A DNA stretch of 64,000 nt from Sphingomonas xinjiangensis (GCF_014199255.1 NZ_JACIJF010000012.1:25252-89251), one strand, 5' to 3'; positions 9,311 through 19,306 are shown, counted from the stretch's first letter. The notes: a model not told the origin generated them from the sequence alone. Translations and numbers: made by a program.

Positions 9311-10638
9311 GCTAGTTCCGCGACGATCTCGACATGGGCACGGCGGCGCAGCGGGTTCGCCATCATCAGGACGATCGATAGGGCGACGCAGGCCAGCGGC
9401 ACGAAGGCGATGGCCAGCCGCAATCCTTCCAGAGCTTGGGCAGATTGCTGGAGGTTAGCCTCATAGCCGATCACGCCGAGCGTAAGGCCGAACAGGCCGG
9501 TGGCCGCGCCGATCGCGGTTCTTTGCAGCAATGCCGCCAGTCCGAAAACGGCGCCCTCCAGTCGCGCGCCGGTCGCTCGCTCGCCCCACTCGACCGTGTT
9601 GGGCAGCATCGCCCAGAAGACGATGTGCACGCCGGTCAGCAGCAGCTGGATCGCTACCAGGAACAGCCGCATGGTGCCGATGTCCCGCACCGCCACCAGC
9701 GCGAACAGGCCCAGCAGCAGAGTCGCGGGCGCAGCGGCCAGGAACCAGGTCACGCGCCCGCCCGCCTTGCGGCAGATGACCGTCCAGACCGGCACCGCCA
9801 CCGCGCCGATCAGCCCCATCGCCGCCAATGCCGCTTGCCCGGCCTGTTCGTTGTCCAGCTCGTATTTGTAGTAATACAGCACCGACTTGGACAAAAAGGT
9901 CGAGGCGATGGTGATCGCCGCCATTGCCGCGTTCAGCGTCACAAAGGCGCGGTTGGCGGCGAGAGCCGTGAGTGCGGCGCGGAGCGAGACCGGCGCTTGT
10001 GCGGCGGGCGCCTCGAGCTCGGGCACCAGCCATGCGACCAGCAGCAGGATGAGCGATCCGGCCGCCCCGAACACGGCCGCCGCCGCGAAGTAGGCGCCGG
10101 CTCCGGTGCCGCCGGTCAGCCACCGTCCGAGCGAGACAGTTCCCAGACTTACCGTGACCATCGCCGCCGTGCCGAACAGCATGCGCAGCCCGGCTACAAG
10201 CGCGCGGTCGCCAGCATGCGGACTGACTCGCGCAGTCATTGCCAGATAAGGCACGTTCACCGCGGCATAGGCCGTTCGGAACAGCAAATGGGTGACGAAC
10301 ACGATGGCTGGAGCCCAGCTGCCACTGCCCACCGGCGGTAGATAGGCGAGCACGAAGCAGAGCCCCAGCGGGACCGCCCCAAGGCTCAGATAGCGGCGAT
10401 AGCCCTGTTCCCGATGCCGGTCCGCCAGCACCCCGACGGCTAGGCTCACCAGTCCGTCCCAGACCAGCGCGGCCATGTACGCCGCCGCCGCCCAGCCGAC
10501 CGGTAGTCCCAGCGCCTCGGTATAGTAGAACAGGAGGAAGAGCATGACGCTCTGCCAGTAGATGTTGAACGCGAAGTCGCCGGAAGCGAAGAGCACCAGC
10601 CTCCACGTATCCACTCTAATGACTGATGGCTTTGGCAA
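9295..10638 (-). CDS. MFS transporter of the glycoside-pentoside-hexuronide (GPH, MelB-like) family
   Basis: 447 aa with about 12 membrane segments. The N-terminus (FASGDFAFNIYWQSVMLFLLFYYTE), the VWDGLVSLAVGVLADR segment and the basic loop after TM2 match GPH cation/sugar symporters of the inner membrane. It would bring the glucosidase products (glucose or small beta-glucosides) into the cytoplasm. The chosen start is a TTG at 10638 with a weak GGTGA upstream; it gives the usual short N-terminal tail before TM1. A GTG at codon 9 is an alternative. It converges on the GH3 gene and carries no recognisable CCGG operator upstream, so shared control is uncertain. Confidence 0.87.
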   Translation of the reverse strand: MPKPSVIRVDTWRLVLFASGDFAFNIYWQSVMLFLLFYYTEALGLPVGWAAAAYMAALVWDGLVSLAVGVLADRHREQGYRRYLSLGAVPLGLCFVLAYLPPVGSGSWAPAIVFVTHLLFRTAYAAVNVPYLAMTARVSPHAGDRALVAGLRMLFGTAAMVTVSLGTVSLGRWLTGGTGAGAYFAAAAVFGAAGSLILLLVAWLVPELEAPAAQAPVSLRAALTALAANRAFVTLNAAMAAITIASTFLSKSVLYYYKYELDNEQAGQAALAAMGLIGAVAVPVWTVICRKAGGRVTWFLAAAPATLLLGLFALVAVRDIGTMRLFLVAIQLLLTGVHIVFWAMLPNTVEWGERATGARLEGAVFGLAALLQRTAIGAATGLFGLTLGVIGYEANLQQSAQALEGLRLAIAFVPLACVALSIVLMMANPLRRRAHVEIVAELARRRR

Positions 10639-11282
10639 ACTAGAATCACCGAGCGCTTAACGCGCACCCATCTTTGTCCGAGGCGCGTTGGTCGGCAGGC
10701 ATATAGGCTCTCTTAGTTTCGAGCAACGTACCCGCAGAACTGAGATTGCCTACATCTGCGAGAGCAGGCTCCGCTGACTGAGTTCGCCCGTGCAAGTGCG
10801 CACGTGAATGAATGGCGGGTTTCAGAGTTTCCCGCCGGTATGTCGAAACGGCGGACAATGGCGTATTCTGTTTGAAAAAGCCCAAGCCGAAAACTCCTCG
10901 AGCGGCAACGCGCAGGGATGGGATCAACTTCATTTGAATAAATCGTGCGGCCTCGTAGTATCCAAGCTAGAGTGTTCCACGACGCCCTAAGAGGTTGATT
11001 TCCATCGAAATAGGAGCGTAGCTGCCAATCGCGGGCTCGATGAACAAACGTCCGCTTACACCGCTGAAGCGCCCGAAAGCGGACCGGCCGATTTCCACAA
11101 AAACGTCGCCATAAAGCGAGCTTCTGGTGTTACCCGAAAGCGGACGCGGACGGTCGTGGCCAGACGCTTACGGCCTCCTAGCCCGACTAGGTCAATCTGA
11201 ACAGAGGCCTACGAAGCAGTTCAGCTTTGCGTCGGTCGGTGGAGAATAGCTTCAATCGTCGTTTGGAAGAGGAGCCAAAAGG
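10639..11282. other. Gene-free stretch with CCGAAAGCGGAC motifs
   Basis: No supported gene in 644 bp. GTCCGCTT (11050-11057) and AAGCGGAC (11077-11084) form an 8-bp inverted repeat. The motif CCGAAAGCGGAC occurs here and again near 11135, and a related GAAAGCGGCC...GTCCGC piece lies near 12560. These look like scattered intergenic palindromes. Confidence 0.45.
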
Positions 11283-11627
11283 ATGATCATTAGAACGCTT
11301 ATCGCCGCTGCCGCCCTAGCAGTCGGTGGCCTTGGAGCCGCCGCTTCGCCCGCTGCCGCAAGCTCTGTCCCCGCCGTAGGTGGCCCAAGCCCCATGAACT
11401 CCATTGAGGCCACGGCTGCTTCGAACGTCCAGCGCTATGGGGATGATTACAGTTACGGCTACGGCCGCGACGATCGGCGCTGGGACCGCCGCGATCGCCG
11501 TAGCCGCGGATGGGATCGCCGCGGCTATGATCGCCGACGCTATCACAGCGGCCGCTACTACCGCTCGCATAGCCGCTGCTGGAACGAGTGGCGCCGCGGG
11601 CGACCAGTATCGGTGTGCGCACGATAG
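11283..11627 (+). CDS. Small secreted Arg/Tyr/Asp-rich protein
   Basis: 114 aa. A clear Sec signal (MIIRTLIAAAALAVGG...ASPAAAS, about 1-27) is followed by a low-complexity region rich in Arg, Tyr and Asp with repeats such as RRWDRRDRR and RRGYDRRRYHSGRYYRSH, and two Cys near the end (SRCWNEW...SVCAR). Similar basic secreted proteins are common in sphingomonads, but their function is unknown. AAAAGG and GAGG lie just before the ATG. A strong hairpin follows the stop, so the gene is probably monocistronic. Confidence 0.72.
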   Translation: MIIRTLIAAAALAVGGLGAAASPAAASSVPAVGGPSPMNSIEATAASNVQRYGDDYSYGYGRDDRRWDRRDRRSRGWDRRGYDRRRYHSGRYYRSHSRCWNEWRRGRPVSVCAR

Positions 11628-11636
11628 GTCGTTGCG

Positions 11637-11670
11637 AGAACCTCAGAGGCTTTGAGGCCTCTGAGGTTCT
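11637..11670 (+). terminator. Strong hairpin after the Arg/Tyr-rich protein gene
   Basis: A perfect 14-bp stem (AGAACCTCAGAGGC with GCCTCTGAGGTTCT) and 6-nt loop, 9 bp after the stop codon and followed by ATTTG. The poly-T run is weak but the stem is very stable. Confidence 0.75.
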
Positions 11671-11732
11671 ATTTGAGGTACTGGACACTAACAGTCAGAA
11701 CGCGACGAGCTGACACTTTGCGACGTTCGCCG

Positions 11733-11981
11733 ATGAAAAACCTTCAACGCTATGCATTTTGCACTGCGATGAGCAATCCAGTGCATCTAGATGCGGCCGA
11801 GCTGGTGCGCGTACACGGCGGGCGAGCCCATCAAATTGTGATCGATGAGATCGTACGGGCAGTACGTCGGAACGACGATGATGCTGCCGCCGCCTGGGAT
11901 GCCCGGCTTCGCGTCGTAGAACTGCAGCTACAGCTTATCAACCAGCCTCCCATTCACTCCGCTCCGTACCGAGTGCGCTGA
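11733..11981 (+). CDS. Small protein with RNDDDAA motif (paralogue of 26829-27071)
   Basis: 82 aa if the ATG at 11733 is used; an ATG at 11769 is an alternative, and neither has a strong ribosome-binding site. The core IVIDEIVRAVRRNDDDAAAAW is amphipathic and acidic. It matches the small protein at 26829 (LIEEEVIRAIARNDDDAAAVW) closely enough to be a paralogue, which is the main reason to believe both are translated. No known domain is recognised. The function is unknown. Confidence 0.5.
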   Translation: MKNLQRYAFCTAMSNPVHLDAAELVRVHGGRAHQIVIDEIVRAVRRNDDDAAAAWDARLRVVELQLQLINQPPIHSAPYRVR

Positions 11982-12761
11982 TCGTCTCTGCCACTAAACG
12001 CGTCCGCTCCCGATCGTGATATTTTAGAAGCCGCCCCTCCCCTGCCCCCCATTTGCAGCATTACACGCGCCTGGTGCATGATGCCGTCATGCCGCAGCGC
12101 CGGTGGGTTCTTCATCTAGCTGGTCCAGACCAGCCGAATTGCCGCCGACTGCCGTCGGTTGCGTCGTCGTGGGGAGCAAGAAGGTGATTTCGGGAACACT
12201 TTGGTCGAGCGATCGAAGCGCTTCCCCTAATTTGGCGAGGCATTTGGCGCCCATCGTGCGTTAGATTGGCAGCACCTCGCGAGGGGTTCGGGAGCAGATT
12301 GCAAGATCCGAACGAGAGTACCGTATCAGCGGAGCCTCGGTCACCCTTACCAATTGGCGAAGTCGTTCCGCCGCGGAAATTCGGTCATATGGGCTACGCC
12401 GACCAGATATCCTCCGTAGACAGAGTTGAGGTGTTAACCCGCTGCAAAACGACGTCATTGTAAATCCTGGCCTGATGCAACATGGTCCCACTAGGGCTAG
12501 AAGAGCCGAACCTCGACTAACAAGCTGATCCCCGTTCCTGATCGGCAAAGCGGGCCTGAAAGCGGCCAGTCCGCTAGCGCACCAGTTCTTCTAATCTGGC
12601 TTTGTCGCGCCGATGCCTGAAGCCCACGTTCAGAAAAGCCGGTTCGGCCGATCAACAAGAACGGACCTCGACCTATCGCTTCTATGTCGCCCTCCGGCTT
12701 TTTCGCCCTTCCGAGGTCTCTTCGCATTCTTCAATTTAGGCGGAAAAAGGAGATTTATGGC
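11982..12761. other. Gene-free stretch, 780 bp
   Basis: No convincing coding sequence. It contains a degenerate GAAAGCGGCC...GTCCGC piece near 12556-12575 related to the palindrome at 11050-11084. The last 30 bp hold the AAAAGGAG leader of the next gene. Confidence 0.45.
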
Positions 12762-13082
12762 ATGACAAAGCTTATCGGACTGGCTGCGGCGCTGGTCATG
12801 GCCACATTGCCGGCCGGGGCGCAGGACTTTTGGTCAAACACGTTGCCGACGATCACCGGCACAGACACACTTGGCACCACCTTGCGTGAGCGCCGAGCAT
12901 CACCTCCGCCCGCACCTCGTGACGATTGCTCGATCGACGCGCTCTCAGATGCAGAAAAGAACGAGATCTATGCCGAGTTTGTGGAGGTCCGCCGCCGCTC
13001 CGGCAGCCAGGCAGCGCAGGAATGGATTGGCAAGAAGGCCCGTGAGCTCAGGACACAGATGACTACCCAAGGGCGCTGCTAA
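12762..13082 (+). CDS. Small secreted protein of unknown function
   Basis: 106 aa. The ATG at 12762 opens a Sec signal (MTKLIGLAAALVMATLPAGAQ, cleavage near 20-21). AAAAGGAG lies about 11 nt upstream. The mature part has a Pro-rich linker (SPPPAPRDD) and a short helical segment (LSDAEKNEIYAEFVEVRRRSGSQ), with two Cys that may form a disulphide. I recognise no family. Confidence 0.6.
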   Translation: MTKLIGLAAALVMATLPAGAQDFWSNTLPTITGTDTLGTTLRERRASPPPAPRDDCSIDALSDAEKNEIYAEFVEVRRRSGSQAAQEWIGKKARELRTQMTTQGRC

Positions 13083-14076
13083 GCGGCGCGATCGAGCAGC
13101 CTGGCAGCACAGGTTACTTGCTTGTAGCGACCCTCTGTAAGGCGCAGATCACGGGCGCTGCTACCTACCCCAATTGTGGTTCCACTCTTCACCCACTTCA
13201 TCATCTCGGATGGACGCTGCATTGCCCTAGAGCCATCATTCTTTCACAGAGCTATTCGAGGACAGAGACGTTGAATAGCGCACCACTGCAAGGTCTGCGA
13301 TTGTCCGACCGTGAGGCAAAAAGAAGGTGTTCTTCAACGTAAACGCAGTGCTTAATCCCGCTCTCCCAACGACCTTTGCGGACCATGCGACACGTGCAGT
13401 TGCCGACACGTGTACGGCAGCGGCAGGGTCCGCTGGATCGGGCCAATTTTTTCATGCGGACCAACCTCGCGCCAGTAGAAGCGCAACTGGAGGCCACGTG
13501 GGCCGGCGGAGAGACAATCTTGTCGATTTCGGCTCCCCACCAACGGCGCCGGCGTGAGGCGTCGTGACGGCGCTCCGTGCGGTTCGAAGATACTTTTGGC
13601 ACCATGTACTGATTAGCGCTGCAGAGACTGAAGCAACTCGATGGACCACGAACTTCTGTCTGTTTCTGAATGCACGCCACCGTGGCTGGCGACTTCGAGC
13701 TAGTTCACAAGCTCTACCGCTTGACAAAAAGCCCGCGCGCAAAGGCGCCCCCCATTTTTGACCCAGGCTGCGTAGTTGCATCGCCAAGCTTTTCTAAAGA
13801 CGTAGGTGGCGGGCATTGAGGAACACGCAACGTGCTCGGCGGGGGAGCGGCGCGCCGCGAGGGGCACCTGTTGGCGTAGATCAGGATCATAGCTGAACGA
13901 GGCGCGCGGCAGGCTCCTTCTCAGGGTTGCGCCATCCGCTAGGGCACCAGACTGGCGGGGCGCTCCGAGTTGAATGCTATGTGGAGCGCCTGCCGATCGT
14001 GAGAGGGCCCTATTCTCGTTTGTTCACATCATAACACTGTCTCGCGAGCGCTAGTGTTGTTCGATCGGTGACCGTG
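13083..14076. other. Gene-free stretch, about 1 kb
   Basis: Several overlapping open frames exist on both strands, but none has a plausible ribosome-binding site or protein-like composition. Probably degraded DNA downstream of the partition genes. Confidence 0.4.
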
Positions 14077-14448
14077 CTAGTTTGTACGATCAGCAAGAAG
14101 CTCTCTGAACTCCTCTAATGCCTGCCAGTAAGATCGATAGCCACGCTCGTTAGTAAGCTCGATAAACCAGTCAAGCAGCTCTTCTGGTCCTTTGATATAG
14201 AGACTTCTTGAGGGCACCGCGTCCTTGCGGCGACGCACCCCCCTGCCCTGCTGGACTCTTAGGCTCCCGTGTTCACCTTGTGAACGATCTACGAAGCCGA
14301 TTGCATCTCCACGGGCGACTGCAGCAGCCTCCTGCTCAGGACTGACTTCGACGGGATTTCGCCTGAAGCCGCCAAGGTCAAGCTTCTGCGCCTCAGGATT
14401 TCCTCCAGCGCCGTCGCCCCGGCTCGGGCGCTTAAAGCCGTACGTCAT
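14077..14448 (-). CDS. Small partition partner of ParA (putative ParB-like)
   Basis: 123 aa. The start overlaps the stop of parA by 4 bp (ATGA), the classic layout of a parAB-type pair. The N-terminal 75 residues are polar and probably flexible. The C-terminus (SRSLYIKGPEELLDWFIELTNERGYRSYWQALEEF) starts with a short strand and continues with helices, as in small ribbon-helix-helix-type centromere-binding partners. It is too short for a chromosomal ParB and lacks its motifs. The role is inferred mainly from context. Confidence 0.6.
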   Translation of the reverse strand: MTYGFKRPSRGDGAGGNPEAQKLDLGGFRRNPVEVSPEQEAAAVARGDAIGFVDRSQGEHGSLRVQQGRGVRRRKDAVPSRSLYIKGPEELLDWFIELTNERGYRSYWQALEEFRELLADRTN

Positions 14449-15128
14449 GCTTCGATTTCCTCTCGAACTGCCGCCACCACTGCGTTCGCCACTTCAAATG
14501 CGTTCCTGCGGGCTGCCTCTAAACCGGAGGTGGTGTCTCCGCTGAGCTCATCGAGGGTAGCCGCGAAATCAAAAACGTCGCGAAATGCCGCGCGCTCGAC
14601 TAGGCCATTACTCAGCAAGGGCAAGTCAGCTTCTCGAATTGCGCTGGTTATGCGGCGGGCAGTCTTTGTCTCGATCGCCGCGTTGTCGCGGCTTCGGACC
14701 AATCTGAACGGGATAGAACGTCCTAGCGCTTCCGCTTCCTCGTGTATGAGGCTCACAGCGTTTGCCGCCAGCTCCGCATCGATGGGCGACAGGTTGAACG
14801 GTATGAGCACGAGATGAGACCGCGCGAAGGCGCGCGAAGTCATCCGCGAAGCTGTACCTTCAAGGTCGATAAGCACGAAATCGTGCGATTTTGTTAAGCT
14901 GTCGATCACCTTTACCAGTTCCGACTCCTTAGGGGCGGAAACGATTTCGAACGGCGTCACCCTCCCCTTACTTTCCCGCTTACGCCCCCATTTGGCGATA
15001 ATTGCGTTTGGGTCTGCGTCAATCACCGCCACCGAAGCACCGTTGCGCGCGAGTTCGGCGGCCACGACGAATGTGAGCGTCGTCTTCCCCGCTCCGCCTT
15101 TTGGGTTCGCAACTGAGATCGCTGGCAT
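14445..15128 (-). CDS. parA: ParA-family partition ATPase (type Ib-like)
   Basis: 227 aa. The deviant Walker A box KGGAGKTT sits at residues 10-17, followed by VIDADPN, the Walker B-like FVLIDLEGT and the LIPFNLSPIDAELA region. The short length and lack of an N-terminal DNA-binding domain match type Ib ParA proteins, which drive plasmid segregation on the nucleoid. The ATG at 15128 is preceded by TAGGAG; longer upstream reading lacks this. It is co-translated with the small partner downstream. Direct repeats upstream at 15337-15399 are a good candidate centromere. It lies about 3 kb from the replication genes. Confidence 0.9.
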   Translation of the reverse strand: MPAISVANPKGGAGKTTLTFVVAAELARNGASVAVIDADPNAIIAKWGRKRESKGRVTPFEIVSAPKESELVKVIDSLTKSHDFVLIDLEGTASRMTSRAFARSHLVLIPFNLSPIDAELAANAVSLIHEEAEALGRSIPFRLVRSRDNAAIETKTARRITSAIREADLPLLSNGLVERAAFRDVFDFAATLDELSGDTTSGLEAARRNAFEVANAVVAAVREEIEA

Positions 15129-15336
15129 TGCACTCCTAACTCCTCGATGGCGGCTTTCCCCACCGCAAAGGCATTCGACATTCGATGGCTTTCGCTTGAG
15201 AAGCGCAAGGCCATCCCCTTTCATGGGATCGGCGATAGCCCAAACATCCATTCACTGTCCATATTGTGTTGCGCGACTTTCCCTAGGCGTCCAATCGCCT
15301 ATCGGCTTACCGGCGACGGGCTCTCGAAAGGCCGCC

Positions 15337-15399
15337 AATAGGCAATCGCTTTCCAATGGCATGCCATGCCCGGCAATAGGCAATCGCTTCCCAATGGCA
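15337..15399. repeat. Direct repeats upstream of parA, candidate parS
   Basis: Two 25-bp copies (15337-15361 and 15375-15399, 38 bp apart) share AATAGGCAATCGCTT followed by one variable base and CCAATGGCA. Shorter relatives (CAATCGCCTAT near 15290, CGATTGCCTAT near 15605, GGCAATGCCTAT near 15645) occur around them. Repeats just upstream of a short ParA gene are the usual site bound by the partner protein for segregation and autoregulation. Confidence 0.6.
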
Positions 15400-16864
15400 A
15401 GCCCTGCACTATTACCTGGATATCCATATAGACGGCATTCCCCTGCCATAGCCTTGACGTTAGCGTTCCAATCTATCGCTATCGGCCAGATATCGCGCGG
15501 GGCAATGCACTGCCTCGTCTATCGACAGTAGCCAAAACGCCGCCGCCGTCCGGGTTCGCTCCCTTAGACCGATTCACCCTCACTGCCAGCTTCCCGCACC
15601 TGTCGATTGCCTATGAATAGCGCGAGTCTGCACCCACAGCTAGGCAATGCCTATGCCACGTCTGTCGAAAGGATATCCCTTGGCTAGAAGGGCAGAGCAA
15701 ATAACTCGGGAACACTATTGAGTCGTCCGCTACCCAGCTGATTCCGCAAAGCGAACTCAGAAAAGAACAGCTTACCGTGCCGGCCGGATCGCCGCGGAGC
15801 ATTGTGCAGCGTGACCAGAACAATGGTCAAAGCAGATCGCTCCCTAGCGACAGAGAAGATCTACTGCACGTTGCGAAACAGCGACCACTGGAAGTAAGAC
15901 GGCACCGTCATGATGAGCAAAAATGTTTTCGAGTCTGCTAGCACGACCCGGGTTGCAAACGGCAGGTCCAGAAGTTGAGGGCCGAACCGAAAGTCACCTC
16001 AACACAACGGCCACTTGATTGATCGTTAACACTAGACAGAGGTACGGGCGGGGTTGAAGAGCCCGGTGGCTGATGATGATGGCCCGCTCAGAAACTCGGG
16101 CCAAAGAATTGTAAGAAGATATCTTCACTGGGTAGGGGAGGGGCCGCTGCAGTTATCGTGCCCCGGTTCGCGTTCTCCTTTTGCCGTCTGAGGCTTGTAA
16201 CAGCCCGCCTTCCCAGCGCGACTGGCCAGTATAAGACGATAGCTGTGCTGCGGAAAACCCGTGGTCTTCCATATCATAAAGTCTGGGATCGCGGGGAGAA
16301 TGCATGCGACTTAGCAAAAGTCGAGAAAAGCGGGTTCGCCTGGTACGCCGCACCTCCCCAGCGACGAAGCCAGTTGCCTCTATTTGCGGTGCCCTGCGAA
16401 GGGATGGGCAGGGCAGGGCAGGGCAGGGCAGGGCAGGGGGGCTGAGCAGTAGTTCCAAATACAAGACCAGCGCTTCCCGCTGCGGGGAGAAGATCGGCTA
16501 CTACCGCGCTAACAAGATGCATCGAATGCTCATCATGTCGTATGGGGGCGCCGCAGTCCAGACTGCGGCAATTGCAACCGGACTTCAGGGCCCGCTAGTT
16601 GGCGCCCGTTGTCAACGGCTCTGTGCACGTTTCTTCCAGCGTGCAAGGCGACATCACGGCGGCCCTTAACTTCACAAAAGCCGTAAGCGCCCACGGAGAG
16701 CCTTGGCTATTAGCGGCCAACTTGGTGCTGTCCGCACCTTGATCGACCCTCCTGCGACTCGCAATATAATCCGGAGCTTTGATAGTGCCTAGGGCTTAGG
16801 CTGATTTACAAGCGCGAGGCGAGAGCGATTGCGAGCGCTGCGACTGATAAGAAGTTGGCTGCCA
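15400..16864. other. Gene-free stretch, about 1.5 kb
   Basis: No supported gene. It holds further TAGGCAAT-type fragments up to about 15650 and a GGGCA tandem repeat at 16406-16435. One reading frame from 16304 has a GGGGAG before its ATG, but its protein looks random across the repeat. Confidence 0.4.
16406..16435 (+). repeat. GGGCA pentanucleotide tandem repeat, six units
   Basis: Six perfect GGGCA copies followed by a run of five more G (16436-16440). The unit length is not a multiple of three, so copy-number change would shift any frame read through it. Regular G-triplets also allow a G-quadruplex on the plus strand. Confidence 0.85.
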
Positions 16865-17515
16865 GTTTGTTTACTCAATGGCTACCTGACGGAAGTCGCA
16901 GAGGCGGTAGAAGACGTTCTCGACAAGGTGGCGGCCGTAGTAGCGCCTCTTGTCGTACCGGATCGTGCGCTTACGGTTGTGGCAGCCAGGGACGATCGGG
17001 GCAGCGCCCGCCTTGGTCAGCGTCGTAGCCTTTGTCAGCAAGCATGTAGCGCATGCGGTCGGCCCGCTGGAGAAGCACGGGAGCGGCCTTGATATCGCTG
17101 AAGTTGCCGGTGGTCAGATCAGCGCATCGGCGCGGCCGACGACGTAGGTGAGCGCGTGAGCCTTGATTGTCCAGCCACCGAGCGAGCGGCCGATCGCTTG
17201 GCGCTAGCCCCGTTTGGGCCAAACGCGGCACGTTTCCCTTCACATAGGTGCTGTCGCTTGCAGCGGCTTCTAGGCCGGGCCGGCAAGCCACCAGCGCGTC
17301 GAGCAGCTTCAGCGAGAGGCCCCGATGCGACCAACGGTTGAAGCGGCTGTAGGCCGTCGTTGGCTGCCCGTACTCAGCCGGGCACCGCACGAGCGGCAGC
17401 CCACTTTTGGATGCAAGATGCTGGAGATTACCCGCCTGCACCAAGCTGGTTCTCGAGCAAGTGCGGAGAGACCGCTGCTTAAGCCCCGTCCGACAACCAA
17501 AACAGCGCGATGTCA
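16865..17515 (-). pseudogene. Degenerate IS5-family transposase
   Basis: Reading the minus strand in shifting frames gives DIALFWLSDGA near 17510, RVISSILHPKVGC near 17420, PAEYGQPTTAYSRFNRWSHRG near 17360-17310, TGNFSDIKAAPVLLQ and MRYMLADKGYDADQ near 17110-17020, and RTIRYDKRRYYGRHLVENVF near 16970-16910. The order and motifs match IS5-family elements. There is an in-frame stop in the first piece and at least two frameshifts. Confidence 0.8.
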
Positions 17516-18320
17516 CCCTCCTATGACTCACGCCCCAGTTAATCAGCGAAGCGGCTCGGCTTCAACTCGCTGGCGCGAAACAGACGCCCCCTCAACAACC
17601 GCGGCGCGTGCTATCCGGGAGCGTTCCCTAAGCGCGGCCATCCACTGTTGATAGAGGTGATTGCCACCGTCGGCTTGGGGCTGGAATCAGCTTGGCGCCT
17701 CGCGGTTGCTGTGGTGCCTCCCGAGAAGGTCGCAAGGGGACTTGAGCCGGCCCGAGCACATGCGCCTTCGTTTGAAAACAGCTGAACGGTGAATGAAAAA
17801 GGAGGGAGGGGGCTTACCTGGATTGTTCCGACCTTGCCGCCTGACTCACCGCCTTTCGTTGCGGCCCAGACCAAACTACTTGACCCTCTGCTGCTCCTTG
17901 ATCCCGCTAGGAGAAAGTCAGGCGAAGGGCAGGGGAGCACCGTCATAGCAAACCTACCATGAGTCAGGCGTTTGGCGTTCAGCTCTGAAGTAAGTCGTAG
18001 GGGTGCTGTGCAGGTGTGCGTCTACTGAGCTTTTCGACATCACATTTTGCTTCCTGCTCAAGTTAGTACTTGAGTAAGAGGACGAGCAGTCAGACCTTGG
18101 ACTTCGAAGGATTGATAGAACCAGTTCTCTTCTTATGCCTCGAGCCGTACGGCAATCATCTCGGACCACGGCGCCCCAGTCGCGGCTGTTGCTTAGACTT
18201 GGCTGGTGGGGCGGCGAAGCCAGTCACGGGCTGGCGATCTCCGTAAGTGATAGACGCTTAGTTGTTACTCGTAGCGATCAGGCTGCAGCGGGTTTAGCTG
18301 TTCGACAAACAAGCGACCGG
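17516..18320. other. Gene-free stretch downstream of repA
   Basis: No supported gene in 805 bp. A short inverted repeat CTCAAG-TTAGTA-CTTGAG lies at 18057-18074. Confidence 0.4.
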
Positions 18321-19241
18321 TCAAGAACCGACTAAAACCTTCGGGGGGACGGGAAGCGTTGTGCGAGTACCATCGGGCTTCCTGGTCTTAGGCCTAAACA
18401 AAACCTTCGTCTTCGGCTTCCGGATGCGTCGACCACGAGCGTCCAATTCAGTCTCTGAAATCTCTTCCTGCACTACAATCTCGTATTCGGGCAGCCGCCC
18501 GTTGGCTTCGATGCGCTTTAGATGCTGACGAAGCTTCGCGAGTGAGGCCTGAGATCCAATCTTAGTTGAAAGGAATTCGATAGACATTTCGTACTCGTCA
18601 TCTTGGCAGTAGCAATGCGCAAGCTCGTACAGTCGGCGCTCGATGGAGCCTAAGCGAAAATAATCGTGATGGTAGTTATACATGCGATTATCTTGAGTGA
18701 TCGCACGAGCTAACCAATCGCATATCTGAACCTTCACTGCTTCCATCTGGACCGATCCATCAGGCATTCTACGGGTTTCAGCTTGAGCTTCAGAAAACCA
18801 GGAGAAGAACCCGCGAGTGCCCTTATTCCCAGTTTCTATGTTCGTCTGGATCTGAGTACCCTGTAGCCGCGCAAGTGCCTCGGTAAACCGATCATAATCG
18901 CGCTTGGAAGGTCGTGGAACGCCGGTCACGCGGAAAAAATCGTGCGTATTGAATTTAACCTCCCGAGAAGCCGGCGCTTTATCGCACATCCGGCTCGCAA
19001 TCGCGGAGGATACGTAAATTAGGATCTCCTTGTCCCACATCGTCGCAATGCCCATGGCGCTGGGCTTGATCTGAATCGTGACGTCTCCCAACTCATAGCG
19101 GATCTCGTCCATCTGAGCTTTTTTCGACAGCGCGAAGAGCGGGAAGTCCATAATGCTCCGCTCGCCCTGAACCTTGCCGGTCATTGGGCTGTCGAGCTCG
19201 AATAGCCTGCCTTGGACAGGCGCCTGCAGCGCTTTGGCCAT
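18321..19241 (-). CDS. repA: Plasmid replication initiator, RPA type (RepA)
   Basis: 306 aa. Strong resemblance to the alphaproteobacterial replication initiator protein A family (Pfam RPA): MDFPLFALSKKAQ, AMGIATMWDKEILIY, VKFNTHDFFRVTG, RLQGTQIQTNIETG, YHHDYFRLGSIERRLYELA and a tail rich in basic residues. Family members bind iterons and open the plasmid origin. AGGGAG sits 5 nt before the ATG at 19241. Six iterons lie directly upstream at 19307-19633. No frameshift or truncation is seen. Sphingomonad megaplasmids often use this initiator type. Confidence 0.92.
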   Translation of the reverse strand: MAKALQAPVQGRLFELDSPMTGKVQGERSIMDFPLFALSKKAQMDEIRYELGDVTIQIKPSAMGIATMWDKEILIYVSSAIASRMCDKAPASREVKFNTHDFFRVTGVPRPSKRDYDRFTEALARLQGTQIQTNIETGNKGTRGFFSWFSEAQAETRRMPDGSVQMEAVKVQICDWLARAITQDNRMYNYHHDYFRLGSIERRLYELAHCYCQDDEYEMSIEFLSTKIGSQASLAKLRQHLKRIEANGRLPEYEIVVQEEISETELDARGRRIRKPKTKVLFRPKTRKPDGTRTTLPVPPKVLVGS

Positions 19242-19306
19242 ACCGACTCCCTTGCTTGATGCTCAGTGGATACCCGGTTTCGAGCGAATGAACACCATCC
19301 GTCAGT

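Noticed and set aside
16304..16669. 121-codon frame with GGGGAG before its ATG
   Set aside because: It translates the GGGCA repeat and otherwise shows no protein-like pattern.
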